A stretch of DNA of 58,166 bases from contig NZ_JAAFGZ010000019.1 of assembly GCF_010365105.1 (NCBI RefSeq), forward strand, positions 1 to 58,166, given 5' to 3'. Position 1 is the stretch's first letter, and each line of letters begins with the position of its first letter. Positions 1-8,790 of this stretch are shown here, in pieces. This DNA is from Polaromonas sp. Its GTDB lineage: Bacteria > Pseudomonadota > Gammaproteobacteria > Burkholderiales > Burkholderiaceae_C. Below the pieces are notes generated by a model that saw nothing but the letters and a program-made list of their open reading frames with translations, was not told where the DNA came from and ran no database searches. A program made the translations under genes and the position numbers.

Positions 1-1
1 C

Positions 2-76
2 ACCCGCTATGACAAGCTCGACGTCACGTTTGTGGGCTTCGTGCACATCGCCGGCACTATGAAATGGCTCCATTGA
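2..76 (+). pseudogene. C-terminal end of an IS5-like transposase (partial)
   Basis: An open frame enters from the left edge and ends TRYDKLDVTF...AGTMKWLH-stop. The RYDKL start and the hydrophobic stretch ending in a WL pair are typical of the C-terminus of IS5-family DDE transposases (IS427-like group). Only 24 residues lie in the window, so it cannot be said whether the gene is intact. It is followed directly by remains of another IS, so the left edge is a patch of mobile-element debris. Confidence 0.55.
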
Positions 77-91
77 CTTTCCGAACACGGC

Positions 92-372
92 CTAGTCATG
101 GCGGGTAAATTCCCCGCCGCTTGTGGTGTTCAACTGCAAGGCAAACTTAATTGAGCCGTATGGCGTTAATGGCATTTGATACCCCCGGCCGAATACTTTG
201 GCCTTGAACGCACATAGCCCACCGGCAGATCGCGGCCTTGCTCGTATTCTCGATGCCAGCTCTTGAGCGGGTTCTTGGTTTGGTAGCTCAACTGACAAAG
301 AGTCGCCCCAGTGCGTTTGCCGAGTTTTATTTAGAGCTTGACTGCTTGAATACGATCTTCGTATGAATACAT
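92..372 (-). pseudogene. Decayed IS3-family OrfA (helix-turn-helix subunit)
   Basis: Reading the minus strand from an ATG at 372 gives MYSYEDRIQAVKL, a stop, then IKLGKRTGATLCQLSY, KNPLKSWHREYEQ and GRDLPVGYVRS. This is the usual N-terminal helix-turn-helix region of one group of IS3-family OrfA proteins (MYSYEDRIRAVxLYIKLGKR type). At least two further stops and probable frameshifts follow before 92. The gene is therefore a pseudogene. No matching OrfB is present next to it; the IS5-like end abuts it instead. Confidence 0.6.
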
Positions 373-509
373 GGAACTACCTCCAGGTAGTCCAAGATTT
401 CCTCCGCCCACCCAACAGAAGCTGGATTTGGAGTCACGCCAATGAACTCCAAAGCTTCGGTTGAGTACCGGGGCTATGACGGTTTCAGTTGAATTTCTTC
501 TCGCGATCG

Positions 510-629
510 TCAGCCCTTTTGCTGGGCTGCACTCAGAAATTCATCAAACGTGTTGGGCGCGAGCAGCGCGGCAACAAGGGTGACCTCACCGTCTGCGAAA
601 GTGAGCGCTGATGCCGGAACAGGACTCAT
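510..629 (-). CDS. Short ORF (39 aa) coupled to the MarR-like gene
   Basis: An ATG at 629 overlaps the stop codon of the MarR-like regulator gene (ATGA overlap) and opens a 39-codon frame, MSPVPASALTFADGEV...AAQQKG. The overlap suggests translational coupling, so the peptide may be made with the regulator. It has one short hydrophobic stretch (TLVAALLA) but no obvious signal peptide, transmembrane helix or cysteine. I recognise no family. The frame could also be chance, given its size; the evidence is the start/stop overlap and the absence of any other gene here. The stretch 373-509 shows no gene. Confidence 0.35.
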   Translation of the reverse strand: MSPVPASALTFADGEVTLVAALLAPNTFDEFLSAAQQKG

Positions 630-1234
630 CGCTGTGCGGCTCCGGTGATAGAGCCTTTCATCGTCATCGACTTGCCCGGGACGAAGTTGATGCAGACCCC
701 GTCAAGCTCTTCCAGACGCAACGGCTCGCGCGTGAATCTGCAGGCATAAGAGGCCTGTTCATCCCTGCTGCAACTGTCGCTTTCCAGATGTTGACACGAC
801 GTGCAGGTGCCGAAGGGTTGTTTGCCTCTCTCTTGCGCTACCTGACCGAGCATGCGCTGCAAGGCATTGGCGAATTGACCTTGGATATTAGGGGGTAGAG
901 AGTCCGCAGCACGGACCAAGGATTCGAAGGGGTCGTTCGCAAGAATGCCCCTGGCTTTCTCGGTCAGAACGAGCTGGACACTGCGTCTATCGTCCTCTGA
1001 CCGCATGCGTGTCAGATAGCCTTGGGTTTCGAGGCTTTTGATGGTCTGTGACGCCGTGCCCCGGGTCGTCGCATGGAACGCGGCGAAAGCGGACGGCGTT
1101 CGTGAGAAGCGGTTGGCCTGCGCAAAGTACCTGAGCACCGCCCACTGGGCTGCCGTCAGACCCTCCACAAGCCCCTCGCCGGACGCTATACGCCCCAAGT
1201 GAAAGACCAGCTCCGCAATTGCGCGACTGTTCAT
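626..1234 (-). CDS. MarR-like winged-helix regulator with C-terminal cysteine cluster
   Basis: This 202-residue protein has a MarR-type winged-helix DNA-binding domain in the first ~110 residues: a recognition-helix region around TTRGTASQTIKSLETQGYL and a wing around RSEDDRRSVQLVLT. The C-terminal part carries five cysteines (about 144, 147, 155, 165 and 181, beginning CTSC). That number and spacing would suit a bound iron-sulfur cluster or zinc. Translation starts at 1234, where AAGGAG lies 6 bases upstream; longer frames lack such a site. The gene is divergent from the Fe-S assembly operon, so it is a plausible repressor or sensor of that operon, comparable in logic to cyanobacterial SufR or proteobacterial IscR but from a different family. 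The sensing role is inferred. Confidence 0.75.
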   Translation of the reverse strand: MNSRAIAELVFHLGRIASGEGLVEGLTAAQWAVLRYFAQANRFSRTPSAFAAFHATTRGTASQTIKSLETQGYLTRMRSEDDRRSVQLVLTEKARGILANDPFESLVRAADSLPPNIQGQFANALQRMLGQVAQERGKQPFGTCTSCQHLESDSCSRDEQASYACRFTREPLRLEELDGVCINFVPGKSMTMKGSITGAAQR

Positions 1235-1247
1235 TTTCAACTCCTTA

Positions 1248-1263
1248 ATCATGTCACTATGAT
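1248..1263. promoter_or_regulatory. Inverted repeat in the marR/suf divergent promoter region
   Basis: ATCAT-GTCACT-ATGAT forms a 5-bp-arm inverted repeat just upstream of the MarR-like start codon, inside the 137-bp region shared with the suf operon. MarR proteins bind such palindromes, so it is a candidate operator. The arms are short and chance is not excluded. Confidence 0.3.
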
Positions 1264-1371
1264 AGCGTCTAAAAACCATAATGACAAGAATGTGATTTCG
1301 AATCGATACTATATAGGCTTCTCTTTCTTACTTGTTCTAGCGTTCTCTCTGCTTACTTTGGAGCTTGACTT

Positions 1372-1737
1372 ATGGCAATTACATTGACTGAAAATGCGGC
1401 AAAACAGATTCAGCGCCAGCTTGCCAAGCGCGGCAAGGGGATTGCCTTGCGCATCGGCGTGAAGAAAGTGGGTTGCACCGGACTGGCGCACACCTTCGAC
1501 ATCGCCGACGAAACTCGCGCGAACGATCACAGCTTCGAGTCGCATAACGCCCGTGTGCTGATCGATGCTGACAGCCTAGCATTCCTCGACGGCTCGCGCA
1601 TCGACTTTGTCACCGAAGGCCTCAAGCAGATGTTCAAGTTTGACAACCCCAACGTCGACAGCGAATGCGGCTGCGGCGAGAGTTTCAACGTGAAAAAGAC
1701 CAAGCCTGATGTCAAAAACACAGAGGTAGCACCATGA
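1372..1737 (+). CDS. sufA: A-type Fe-S carrier protein, SufA/IscA family
   Basis: This 121-residue HesB/IscA-family protein would accept Fe-S clusters from the SufBCD scaffold and pass them to target enzymes in the cytoplasm. The three cysteine ligands of the family are visible: one in KVGCTG (about residue 35) and two in ECGCGES (about 99 and 101). Length is slightly longer than the usual ~107-122. A GGAG sequence lies upstream of the ATG. It is the first gene of the operon, divergent from the MarR-like regulator, and its stop overlaps the start of the next gene (ATGA). The assignment to SufA rather than IscA rests on its operon. Confidence 0.85.
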   Translation: MAITLTENAAKQIQRQLAKRGKGIALRIGVKKVGCTGLAHTFDIADETRANDHSFESHNARVLIDADSLAFLDGSRIDFVTEGLKQMFKFDNPNVDSECGCGESFNVKKTKPDVKNTEVAP

Positions 1738-2102
1738 ATGCAGTTGCTGAAAACATCCAGACCGAAATGTCTGCCGATTTTGTCTTTACCGACACCGCCG
1801 CGTCCAAAGTGACTGAATTGATTGCCGAAGAAGGCAACTCTGAACTGAAATTGCGTGTTTTTGTTCAGGGCGGCGGCTGCTCTGGCTTTTCCTATGGATT
1901 CACGTTCGACGAAATCGCCAACGAGGACGACATGACGATGACCAAAAATGGCGTGTCGCTGCTGATTGACGCGATGAGCTACCAGTACTTGGCGGGGGCA
2001 GAGATTGATTACAAAAATGATCTGGAAGGTGCGCAGTTCGTCATCAAAAACAATCCTGGTGCTACTTCTACTTGTGGCTGCGGGTCGTCCTTTTCAGCTT
2101 AA
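1734..2102 (+). CDS. A-type Fe-S carrier protein, ErpA/IscA-like
   Basis: This is a second A-type carrier of 122 residues, starting inside the end of sufA. It keeps the ligand cysteines in [12 protein letters not shown] and in [11 protein letters not shown] at the very C-terminus. The GGGCSGF and CGCGSSFSA sequences are closest to ErpA-type carriers, while the preceding gene is more SufA-like. Having two different A-type carriers at the head of one operon suggests division of labour in delivery to different targets, for example [4Fe-4S] assembly. That functional split is inferred; membership of the family is clear. Confidence 0.85.
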   Translation: MNAVAENIQTEMSADFVFTDTAASKVTELIAEEGNSELKLRVFVQGGGCSGFSYGFTFDEIANEDDMTMTKNGVSLLIDAMSYQYLAGAEIDYKNDLEGAQFVIKNNPGATSTCGCGSSFSA

Positions 2103-2117
2103 CTCAGGAACAAAACT

Positions 2118-3554
2118 ATGAGCGCAGTACTGCAAAATCTTGTCAACCAACCCTACAGGCACGGGTTCATCACAGACATCGAGTCGGATGTGGCACCCAA
2201 AGGGCTGAATGCAAACACCATCCGGATGATTTCGGCCAAGAAGAACGAACCCGCCTGGCTGCTCGAGTTCCGACTCAAGTCTTACCAGGCGTGGCTCAAA
2301 ATGGAAGAGCCGAAGTGGCCCAACGTCCATCACCCGAAGATCGATTTCCAGGCGATTAGCTACTACGCGGCGCCCAAGCAGAAGCCGAAGTTGAAAAGCA
2401 TGGACGAGGTCGATCCTGAATTGCTGCGCACCTTCGAAAAACTCGGCGTGCCGCTGCACGAGCGCATGGCGCTGGCTGGCGTTGCAGTTGACGTCATTTT
2501 CGACAGCGTGTCGGTAGCGACCACCTACAAGCACAAACTGGCCGAGGTCGGCGTCATTTTCTGTTCGATGTCGGAGGCCGTGCTGGAGCATCCGGAGATG
2601 GTACAGAAATATCTCGGTACGGTGGTGCCGACCGGCGACAACTATTACGCCGCGCTCAACTCGGCGGTATTTACCGACGGCTCGTTCTGCTTCATCCCCA
2701 AGGGCGTCAAGTGCCCGATGGACTTGTCGACTTACTTCCGCATTAATACCGAGGAGTCAGGTCAATTTGAGCGCACGCTGATCATTGCAGAGGAAGGGGC
2801 TTCTGTCTCATATCTGGAAGGTTGCACGGCACCCGCATTCAGCACCAACCAGCTGCATGCCGCGGTGGTTGAGCTCGTTGCGCTTGACAACGCCGACATC
2901 AAATACTCGACGGTGCAGAACTGGTATGCGGGTGACGAAAACGGCATTGGCGGCATCTACAACTTCGTCACCAAGCGCGGCCTGGCCAAAGGCGTCAACT
3001 CGCGCATTTCGTGGACCCAGGTCGAGACCGGATCGGCGATTACCTGGAAGTACCCGTCCGTCGTGCTGCGAGGCGACAACTCGGTGGGCGAATTTTATTC
3101 GGTCGCCGTCACCAACCACCTGCAGCAGGCCGATACCGGCACCAAGATGATCCACCTCGGCAAAAACACCCGAAGCACCATCGTCAGCAAGGGTATCTCG
3201 GCCGGGCGTTCCAACAACAGCTACCGCGGCCTGGTCAAGATTGCGCCGACCGCCGCCGGCGCGCGCAATTATTCCCAATGCGACTCGATGCTGATAGGCG
3301 ACCAGTCTGGTGCCAACACCTTCCCCTACATCCAGGTGCGCAACAACAGCGCCCAGGTCGAGCACGAGGCCTCGACCTCAAAAATCGGAGAAGATCAGCT
3401 ATTTTATTTTGCGCAGCGCGGCGTCAGCGCCGAAGCGGCCGTGTCGATGATCATCAACGGCTTCTGCAAGGATGTGTTTCAACAATTGCCGATGGAGTTC
3501 GCCGTCGAAGCGACCAAGCTGCTCGGTTTCAAGCTCGAAGGAAGTGTCGGATGA
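2118..3554 (+). CDS. sufB: Fe-S cluster assembly scaffold protein SufB
   Basis: SufB is the core subunit of the SufBC2D scaffold on which Fe-S clusters are built from SufS-derived sulfur. The 478-residue protein matches the family's length and is recognisable throughout, for example [24 protein letters not shown], the NYSQCDSM block with Cys388 (by my reading the equivalent of the functional Cys405 of E. coli SufB), [17 protein letters not shown], and NGFCKDVF near the end. AGGA precedes the ATG at normal spacing. The stop overlaps the sufC start, as expected for stoichiometric complex subunits. Confidence 0.97.
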   Translation: MSAVLQNLVNQPYRHGFITDIESDVAPKGLNANTIRMISAKKNEPAWLLEFRLKSYQAWLKMEEPKWPNVHHPKIDFQAISYYAAPKQKPKLKSMDEVDPELLRTFEKLGVPLHERMALAGVAVDVIFDSVSVATTYKHKLAEVGVIFCSMSEAVLEHPEMVQKYLGTVVPTGDNYYAALNSAVFTDGSFCFIPKGVKCPMDLSTYFRINTEESGQFERTLIIAEEGASVSYLEGCTAPAFSTNQLHAAVVELVALDNADIKYSTVQNWYAGDENGIGGIYNFVTKRGLAKGVNSRISWTQVETGSAITWKYPSVVLRGDNSVGEFYSVAVTNHLQQADTGTKMIHLGKNTRSTIVSKGISAGRSNNSYRGLVKIAPTAAGARNYSQCDSMLIGDQSGANTFPYIQVRNNSAQVEHEASTSKIGEDQLFYFAQRGVSAEAAVSMIINGFCKDVFQQLPMEFAVEATKLLGFKLEGSVG

Positions 3555-4360
3555 TTTACCAAGACAGCAAAACCATACTCGAAATACGCGGGCTGTGCGC
3601 CACTGTGAATGGCATCGATATTCTGAAAGGCCTGGACTTCACGGTGAAAAGCGGCGAAGTGCATGCCATCATGGGACCGAATGGCTCGGGCAAGAGCACC
3701 TTCGCCAAAGTGCTAGCCGGTCACACGGCGTATCAGGTGACGGGCGGCAGCGTGCTGTTCGAAGGCAAGAATCTGTTTGAGCTGGCGCCCGAAGAGCGTG
3801 CCCGTGCCGGGGTGTTTCTGGCCTTTCAATATCCAATCGAGATACCCGGTGTCGCCAATAGCCAGTTTCTGCGCCTGACATACAACACGGTGCAGTCGCA
3901 GCGCGGCAAGGAAGAACTCGACCCACTCGAATTTGACGACTTTGTGCGCGAGAAGATGAAGCTGTTAGAGATGAGTCCCGATTTTCTCGACCGCAGCGTC
4001 AACGAAGGTTTTTCTGGTGGCGAAAAAAAGCGCAACGAAATCTTGCAGATGGCGCTGCTCGAACCCCGCCTGGCGATCCTCGACGAGACCGATTCCGGCC
4101 TTGACATCGACGCGCTCAGGATCGTCTCCCAGGGCGTTAACCAACTCGCCAACAAGGACAACGCCATTGTTCTGGTGACGCACTACCAGCGACTGCTCAA
4201 CTACATCGTGCCCGACTTCGTCCACGTGATGGACGCCGGCCGTATCATCAAGACCGGCGGCAAGGAACTGGCGCTTGAACTCGAAACGCGGGGCTACGAC
4301 TGGGTCGCTGCCGAGCACCAGGCGGTGAGCGAAACGAGGGCTGCAGAGGTGGCGACATGA
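3551..4360 (+). CDS. sufC: SufC, ABC-type ATPase of the SufBCD complex
   Basis: SufC is the ATPase that drives conformational change of the SufB-SufD pair. The 269-residue protein shows Walker A (GPNGSGKST), the ABC signature region ([13 protein letters not shown]), Walker B ([14 protein letters not shown]) and the switch histidine in VTHYQRLL. The start at 3551 is chosen because its ATG overlaps the sufB stop and gives the normal family length; the frame is open further upstream but reads through sufB. The end overlaps the sufD start by four bases. Confidence 0.97.
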   Translation: MIYQDSKTILEIRGLCATVNGIDILKGLDFTVKSGEVHAIMGPNGSGKSTFAKVLAGHTAYQVTGGSVLFEGKNLFELAPEERARAGVFLAFQYPIEIPGVANSQFLRLTYNTVQSQRGKEELDPLEFDDFVREKMKLLEMSPDFLDRSVNEGFSGGEKKRNEILQMALLEPRLAILDETDSGLDIDALRIVSQGVNQLANKDNAIVLVTHYQRLLNYIVPDFVHVMDAGRIIKTGGKELALELETRGYDWVAAEHQAVSETRAAEVAT

Positions 4361-5688
4361 GCACAGTCACATCTATTCGCCGACCCGCTGCGGGTTTCCT
4401 CGAAACGCTGCTGGCAGGCCAGCCGCAACTGCCGCCCAGCCCGTTGGCTCGGATCAACGCGCTGCGCGCCGAGGCGCTCAATCGACTCGACGCGCTGACG
4501 CTGCCCACCCTGCGTGACGAGGAGTGGCGCTTCAGCGATATTTCTCAGCTCACGAAACTGTCGTTTTCTCCGGCACTCAGCGCAAGCTATCTGGAAGCCG
4601 CCGATATCGCTCATTTTCATATTGAAGAAGCAAGCACTCTACTGGTGTTTGTCGATGGTATCTATGTGCCGCACTTGTCTAGTGCAGCTGCAAACAGCAG
4701 CGTAATGGTGTCCAACCTGCCGACGGTCCTTTCCACGCACGCCGCAACCATCGAAGCACATCTCGGCCGTCACGTTGCCTTCCGCGACAACATATTCGCT
4801 GCGCTCAATACTGCCTTCCTGCAGGATGCGGCAGTGATTGTGGTGCAGCGCAACGTGGCGCTTGCATCGCCGGTACATTTACTGTTTATTGCGACGCAAA
4901 AAGAGGTTGTCAGCACTCCCCGTTGCCTGGTGGTTGCCGAAACTGGTAGCGAAGTGACGGTGATCGAGGATTACGTCGTGTTGTATAAACCACGTTGGCA
5001 AGAAGAAGCCCATTTCACCAACGCTGTGACCGAAATTGCGCTGGAAGCCAATGCGCGTGTGAATCACATCCGGATTCAGCGCGAAGGTGCACAAGCATTT
5101 CATATTGCCAATTGCGCGGTGTCCCTGGGGCGTTCGAGCAATTTTCAATCGGTTAGCGTCGCGCTCGGCGCACAGATTTCGCGCTATAACCTCGACGTCT
5201 TGCTGGCCGAAGGTGCCGAGTGCGCGGTCGATGGGCTGGCACTGATCGCAGCGAATCAGCTGGCCGACACCCACACCAGCATCGACCACGCACAGCCGCA
5301 CGGCGTGAGCCGCCAGCTGCACAAATGCATCGTCGGCGGCAGCGCGCACGCGGTGTTCAACGGCAAGATCATGGTGCGCCAGGGTGCGCAGCGCACCGAC
5401 TCGGTACAGTCGAGCCGCAACCTGCTCCTCACCGGCAAGGCCCACGTCGACACCAAACCTCAGCTGGAGATTTTTGCCGATGACGTGAAATGCGCGCATG
5501 GCGCGACCATCGGCCAGCTCGACAGCGAGGAAGTCTTTTACCTGAAGAGCCGCGGACTGTCTGACAGCATCGCTCGCAATCTGCTGACCTATGCCTTCGG
5601 CGCCGAGATCATCGAGCGCATCCCCGTCGCATCGCTCAAGCACCGGCTGGAGCAGACGGTGCTTGAACAAACCAGCAGCCCCTCATGA
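4357..5688 (+). CDS. sufD: Fe-S cluster assembly protein SufD
   Basis: SufD is the SufB paralogue that pairs with SufB across a dimer of SufC. The 443-residue sequence has the typical N-terminal helical region ([11 protein letters not shown]), a central beta-helix, and the C-terminal hallmark [19 protein letters not shown], where His381 probably corresponds to the functional His360 of E. coli SufD. The gene overlaps sufC and sufS by four bases at each end, forming part of a translationally coupled block. A tryptophan-rich EEWR motif near residue 52 also supports SufD over SufB. Confidence 0.95.
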   Translation: MSTVTSIRRPAAGFLETLLAGQPQLPPSPLARINALRAEALNRLDALTLPTLRDEEWRFSDISQLTKLSFSPALSASYLEAADIAHFHIEEASTLLVFVDGIYVPHLSSAAANSSVMVSNLPTVLSTHAATIEAHLGRHVAFRDNIFAALNTAFLQDAAVIVVQRNVALASPVHLLFIATQKEVVSTPRCLVVAETGSEVTVIEDYVVLYKPRWQEEAHFTNAVTEIALEANARVNHIRIQREGAQAFHIANCAVSLGRSSNFQSVSVALGAQISRYNLDVLLAEGAECAVDGLALIAANQLADTHTSIDHAQPHGVSRQLHKCIVGGSAHAVFNGKIMVRQGAQRTDSVQSSRNLLLTGKAHVDTKPQLEIFADDVKCAHGATIGQLDSEEVFYLKSRGLSDSIARNLLTYAFGAEIIERIPVASLKHRLEQTVLEQTSSPS

Positions 5689-7001
5689 ACGCCATCCAAA
5701 CCGTACTCGCCGCCCCATCGGCACGCGTCCTGCTGGCGTCCGTGCCTGGCGTGACAACGACCAGCAGGATGCCCACTAGGGAACCATTCGATGTGGAGCG
5801 CATACGCGCCGACTTTCCGATCCTCCAACTCCAGATCGACGGTAAGCCGCTGGTCTATCTCGACAACGCCGCATCAAGCCAGATGCCGCAGCAGGTGATC
5901 GACCGCCTGGTGCGCTACCAGACAAGCGAGCACGCCAATATCAACCGCGCGGTGCACTATTTGTCGGAGACCGCGACCGCCGAATATGAGACCGCTCGGC
6001 GCAAGCTGCAGCGCTTCATCAATGCACCCGACGAGCGCGAAGTGATATTCACCAGCGGCACCACCGATGCAATCAACCTGGTAATGCACGGCTACGGCCG
6101 CAAGTTCATCAAGGCCGGCGACGAGATTATTCTGACAACGCTTGAGCACCATTCGAACATCGTGCCATGGCAGATGCTGGCCGAAGAAACGGGCGCGAAA
6201 ATCCGCGTGGTACCGATCAACGACGCCGGTGAACTGATGATCGATGAATATGAAAATCTGTTCAACGAGCGCACCAAGCTGGTCGGTGTGATGCAAGTTT
6301 CGAACGCGCTGGGCAGCATCAACCCGGTCAAGCAGATGATCGCTTTCGCGCATGCCCATGGCGTGCGGGTGCTGGTGGACGGCGCCCAGGCGGTGCCGCA
6401 CCTGCAGGTCGATGTTCAGGATCTGGACTGCGACTTCTACGCCTTCTCAGGGCACAAGCTGTGCGGCCCGACCGGCATCGGCGTGCTGTATGGCAAGGCC
6501 GAGCTGCTAGAAAAAATGCAGCCCTTCAAGGGCGGCGGCGACATGATTTTGTCGGTGACCTTCGAAAAAACAATCTACAACACCATCCCGCATAAATTCG
6601 AGGCCGGCACGCCGCCCATCGCAGCGGCTATTGGGCTCGGCGCCGCTGTCGATTACCTCTCAGCCATCGGCATGGACGCCATTACCGCGCACGAGCTCGA
6701 TCTGCTCGATTACGCGACCGCGCAGATGAAGTACATGCCAGGCGTGCGCATTATCGGCACTGCCCAAAACAAGGCTGCAGTGCTGTCATTTACAGTCGAC
6801 GGCGTGCATCCGCACGACATCGGCACCTTGCTCAATCAGGAGGGCGTTGCGGTGCGCACGGGTCATCATTGCGCGCAGCCGGTGATGCAGCGCTTGAAAG
6901 TGCCGGCCACCTCGCGCGCCTCGTTTGCGTTCTACAACACACTGGCAGAGGTCGATGCACTGATTGCCGGCATTCGCAGCGTGCAGAAAGTGTTTGCGTG
7001 A
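5685..7001 (+). CDS. sufS: Cysteine desulfurase SufS
   Basis: SufS is a PLP-dependent group II cysteine desulfurase that takes sulfur from L-cysteine as a persulfide. Visible hallmarks: substrate/PLP region TTLEHHSNIVPW, PLP aspartate region VDGAQAVPH, PLP lysine in FSGHKLCGP (Lys258), and the short active-site loop RTGHHCAQPVM with persulfide Cys396. At 438 residues it is ~30 longer than E. coli SufS because of an N-terminal extension; the ATG overlapping the sufD stop was kept, but an in-frame ATG at 5769 would give the usual length. The partner sulfur acceptor is the SufU encoded next, not SufE. Confidence 0.96.
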   Translation: MNAIQTVLAAPSARVLLASVPGVTTTSRMPTREPFDVERIRADFPILQLQIDGKPLVYLDNAASSQMPQQVIDRLVRYQTSEHANINRAVHYLSETATAEYETARRKLQRFINAPDEREVIFTSGTTDAINLVMHGYGRKFIKAGDEIILTTLEHHSNIVPWQMLAEETGAKIRVVPINDAGELMIDEYENLFNERTKLVGVMQVSNALGSINPVKQMIAFAHAHGVRVLVDGAQAVPHLQVDVQDLDCDFYAFSGHKLCGPTGIGVLYGKAELLEKMQPFKGGGDMILSVTFEKTIYNTIPHKFEAGTPPIAAAIGLGAAVDYLSAIGMDAITAHELDLLDYATAQMKYMPGVRIIGTAQNKAAVLSFTVDGVHPHDIGTLLNQEGVAVRTGHHCAQPVMQRLKVPATSRASFAFYNTLAEVDALIAGIRSVQKVFA

Positions 7002-7486
7002 TGGCCAACTACAAAGCGTTATATCAGGAGGTCATCCTCGACCACAACAAGAAGCCGCGCAATTACGGCACGCTGGCGCATGCGAGCCACCATGCGGTCG
7101 GCCACAACCCGTTGTGCGGCGATCACATCAGTGTGGCGCTCAGTCTTGATCGCGAGTGCATCGACTGCATTGCGTTTCAGGGTGAGTCGTGCGCGATCTG
7201 CAAGGCGTCGGCGTCGATGATGACGTCCGCTGTCAAGGGAAAAACGCGTGCGGACGCAGAAATTCTGATCCAGGAATTTCTCGCCATGGCCACTGGGAAG
7301 CTCAAAGTTGACAGTCTGAATCACATCGGACGGCTCGCGGTATTCGCCGGTGTGTGCGACCTGCCGACGCGCGTCAAATGCGCGATTTTGCCCTGGCACA
7401 CGCTGCACGCGGCGCTCAACTCAGTTGCCAGTGCCTCAACCGAATCCGGACCAGACCCATCGCATGCCCCCATCGCCAACCCGTGA
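7001..7486 (+). CDS. sufU: SufU, zinc-dependent sulfur-transfer partner of SufS
   Basis: SufU accepts persulfide sulfur from SufS and hands it to SufB. The 161-residue protein has the SufU ligand set Cys39, Asp41, Cys64 and Cys127, nearly the same numbering as in Bacillus SufU. The roughly 60-residue gap between the last two cysteines includes the insertion that separates SufU from IscU. The ATG shares one base with the sufS stop (TGATG). An 11-residue tail after the conserved core is Ser/Pro-rich. SufU with SufBCDS is the Firmicutes-type arrangement; proteobacterial SUF operons of the E. coli type use SufE instead, so this operon is a different lineage. Confidence 0.92.
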   Translation: MANYKALYQEVILDHNKKPRNYGTLAHASHHAVGHNPLCGDHISVALSLDRECIDCIAFQGESCAICKASASMMTSAVKGKTRADAEILIQEFLAMATGKLKVDSLNHIGRLAVFAGVCDLPTRVKCAILPWHTLHAALNSVASASTESGPDPSHAPIANP

Positions 7487-7525
7487 TGCGTTGCCCGCTA
7501 TCAGGCAAGACTTTAAAAGGACCAG

Positions 7526-7774
7526 ATGCTGACAGCAAATGAACTAAAAAACTACCTCATCAATGGCTTGCCCTGCGACCACGTGGAAGTGTCGGGCGAT
7601 GACGGCCAGCATTTTGAGGCGGTGGTGGTGAGCCCGCAATTTGTTGGCAAAAGCAAGGTACAGCAGCATCAGCTGGTGTATCAGGCACTTGGGGACCGCA
7701 TGCGTTCAGAAATTCACGCACTGGCCATGCGTACCTTCACGCCCGACGCCTGGGCCCAATCAGCCATCACATAA
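7526..7774 (+). CDS. BolA/IbaG-family protein
   Basis: An 82-residue BolA-like protein starting after an AAGGA site. The pattern VEVSGDDGQHFEAVVVSPQF, then RHQLVYQAL-like QQHQLVYQAL and the C-terminal HALAMRTFTPDAW, is the BolA fold. BolA proteins bind [2Fe-2S] clusters together with monothiol CGFS glutaredoxins. The very next gene encodes such a glutaredoxin, so the two probably form a cluster-transfer heterodimer. It resembles the short IbaG type more than full-length BolA, which also acts as a transcription factor. Confidence 0.9.
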   Translation: MLTANELKNYLINGLPCDHVEVSGDDGQHFEAVVVSPQFVGKSKVQQHQLVYQALGDRMRSEIHALAMRTFTPDAWAQSAIT

Positions 7775-7791
7775 CTTTGGAGAACTCAAAA

Positions 7792-8112
7792 ATGAACATC
7801 CAGGAAAAAATTCACCAGCAGGTCACAGCCGATACCGTCGTGCTCTACATGAAAGGCACACCCCAGTTCCCACAGTGTGGTTTTTCTGGTGCGACGGTGA
7901 AACTGCTCAGGGCTTGTGGCGTGCAGAACTTCACCGCCGTAGACGTGCTGGCTGACCCGGAAATCCGTGAGGGAATCAAAGCCTACAGCAACTGGCCGAC
8001 TGTGCCGCAGCTTTACATCAAGGGTGAGTTTGTTGGTGGCGCCGACATCGTGCGCGAGATGTACCAGCTTGGTGAGTTACAGAAGCTGGTCAGTTCCGCG
8101 CAGGTTGGATGA
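7792..8112 (+). CDS. grxD: Monothiol CGFS glutaredoxin (Grx4/GrxD type)
   Basis: A 106-residue monothiol glutaredoxin with the CGFS active site in FPQCGFSGATVKLL and the glutathione-binding TVPQLYIKGEFVGGADIV. These proteins hold a glutathione-ligated [2Fe-2S] cluster, alone as a dimer or with BolA, and deliver it to targets. The start at 7792 follows a TTGGAG sequence about 8 bases upstream; an ATA-region start five codons earlier is possible but has no better site. It lies 17 bases after the bolA-like stop, consistent with a functional pair. Confidence 0.95.
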   Translation: MNIQEKIHQQVTADTVVLYMKGTPQFPQCGFSGATVKLLRACGVQNFTAVDVLADPEIREGIKAYSNWPTVPQLYIKGEFVGGADIVREMYQLGELQKLVSSAQVG

Positions 8113-8155
8113 TGAATACGTTTTTGGGCGCATTGCCGCCCGGTCAGGACAGTCC

Positions 8156-8716
8156 ATGCCAAAAATTAAAGATATTGAAGACACCCCCAACCCGAATGCT
8201 GTGAAGTTCACCCTTTTCGAGCCGTTGACCTGGGGCATAACACGCTCCTATGAAACCGCCGAGCAGGCAAAGGACGATGCGCTGGCTTGCGCGCTGTTCA
8301 ACATTGAGCATGTCAGCAACGTGTTTTACGTTGACAAATGGCTCACGGTGACACAGGACGGTGGGGCCGACTGGCCGGTTTTGGTTCGTTTGGTGGCGGT
8401 GCCGATTCGCGCCGCACCAGCGGCTGCGGCCCAATCTGCTGCCGCAGTGTTTGCAGCCCGCACGTCAATTGAAGCGCTCAGCGAGCAAGATCAAGTACGT
8501 CTTGACGCGATCAACACCCTGCTGGACGAGCAGATTCGCCCGCATTTAAAAAACGATGGCGGCGACCTTCATGTGGTCGGTCTCAGCAGCAATCTGCTGA
8601 GCGTGCACTACCAGGGTGCGTGCGGAACCTGCCCGAGCTCGATATCCGGCACGCTCAGGGCTATCGAAAACCTGGTCAGGTCGCTTGAACCCGACATTGA
8701 AGTCGTAGCGGTTTAA
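8156..8716 (+). CDS. Nfu-type Fe-S scaffold/carrier protein (first copy)
   Basis: A 186-residue protein with two domains. The N-terminal ~85 residues (TPNPNAVKFTLFEPLT...VFYVDKWLTVTQ) form the Nfu N-terminal domain found in mitochondrial NFU1. An alanine-rich linker leads to a NifU C-terminal domain (LDEQIRPHLKNDGGDLHVV) with the ligand pair CGTC in GACGTCPSS. Nfu proteins carry [4Fe-4S] clusters to late-acting targets. The ATG at 8156 is the first that gives the complete Nfu fold; AGGAC lies a few bases upstream. It is one of two Nfu-like genes in the operon, flanking the Mrp gene. Confidence 0.9.
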   Translation: MPKIKDIEDTPNPNAVKFTLFEPLTWGITRSYETAEQAKDDALACALFNIEHVSNVFYVDKWLTVTQDGGADWPVLVRLVAVPIRAAPAAAAQSAAAVFAARTSIEALSEQDQVRLDAINTLLDEQIRPHLKNDGGDLHVVGLSSNLLSVHYQGACGTCPSSISGTLRAIENLVRSLEPDIEVVAV

Positions 8717-8790
8717 GTTTGTCCCCCCGGTCAGCTTGCCGTAGCTAGTGCGTTGCCACCGGTTAATTGAAGATACAAGGAGCTCATGCC

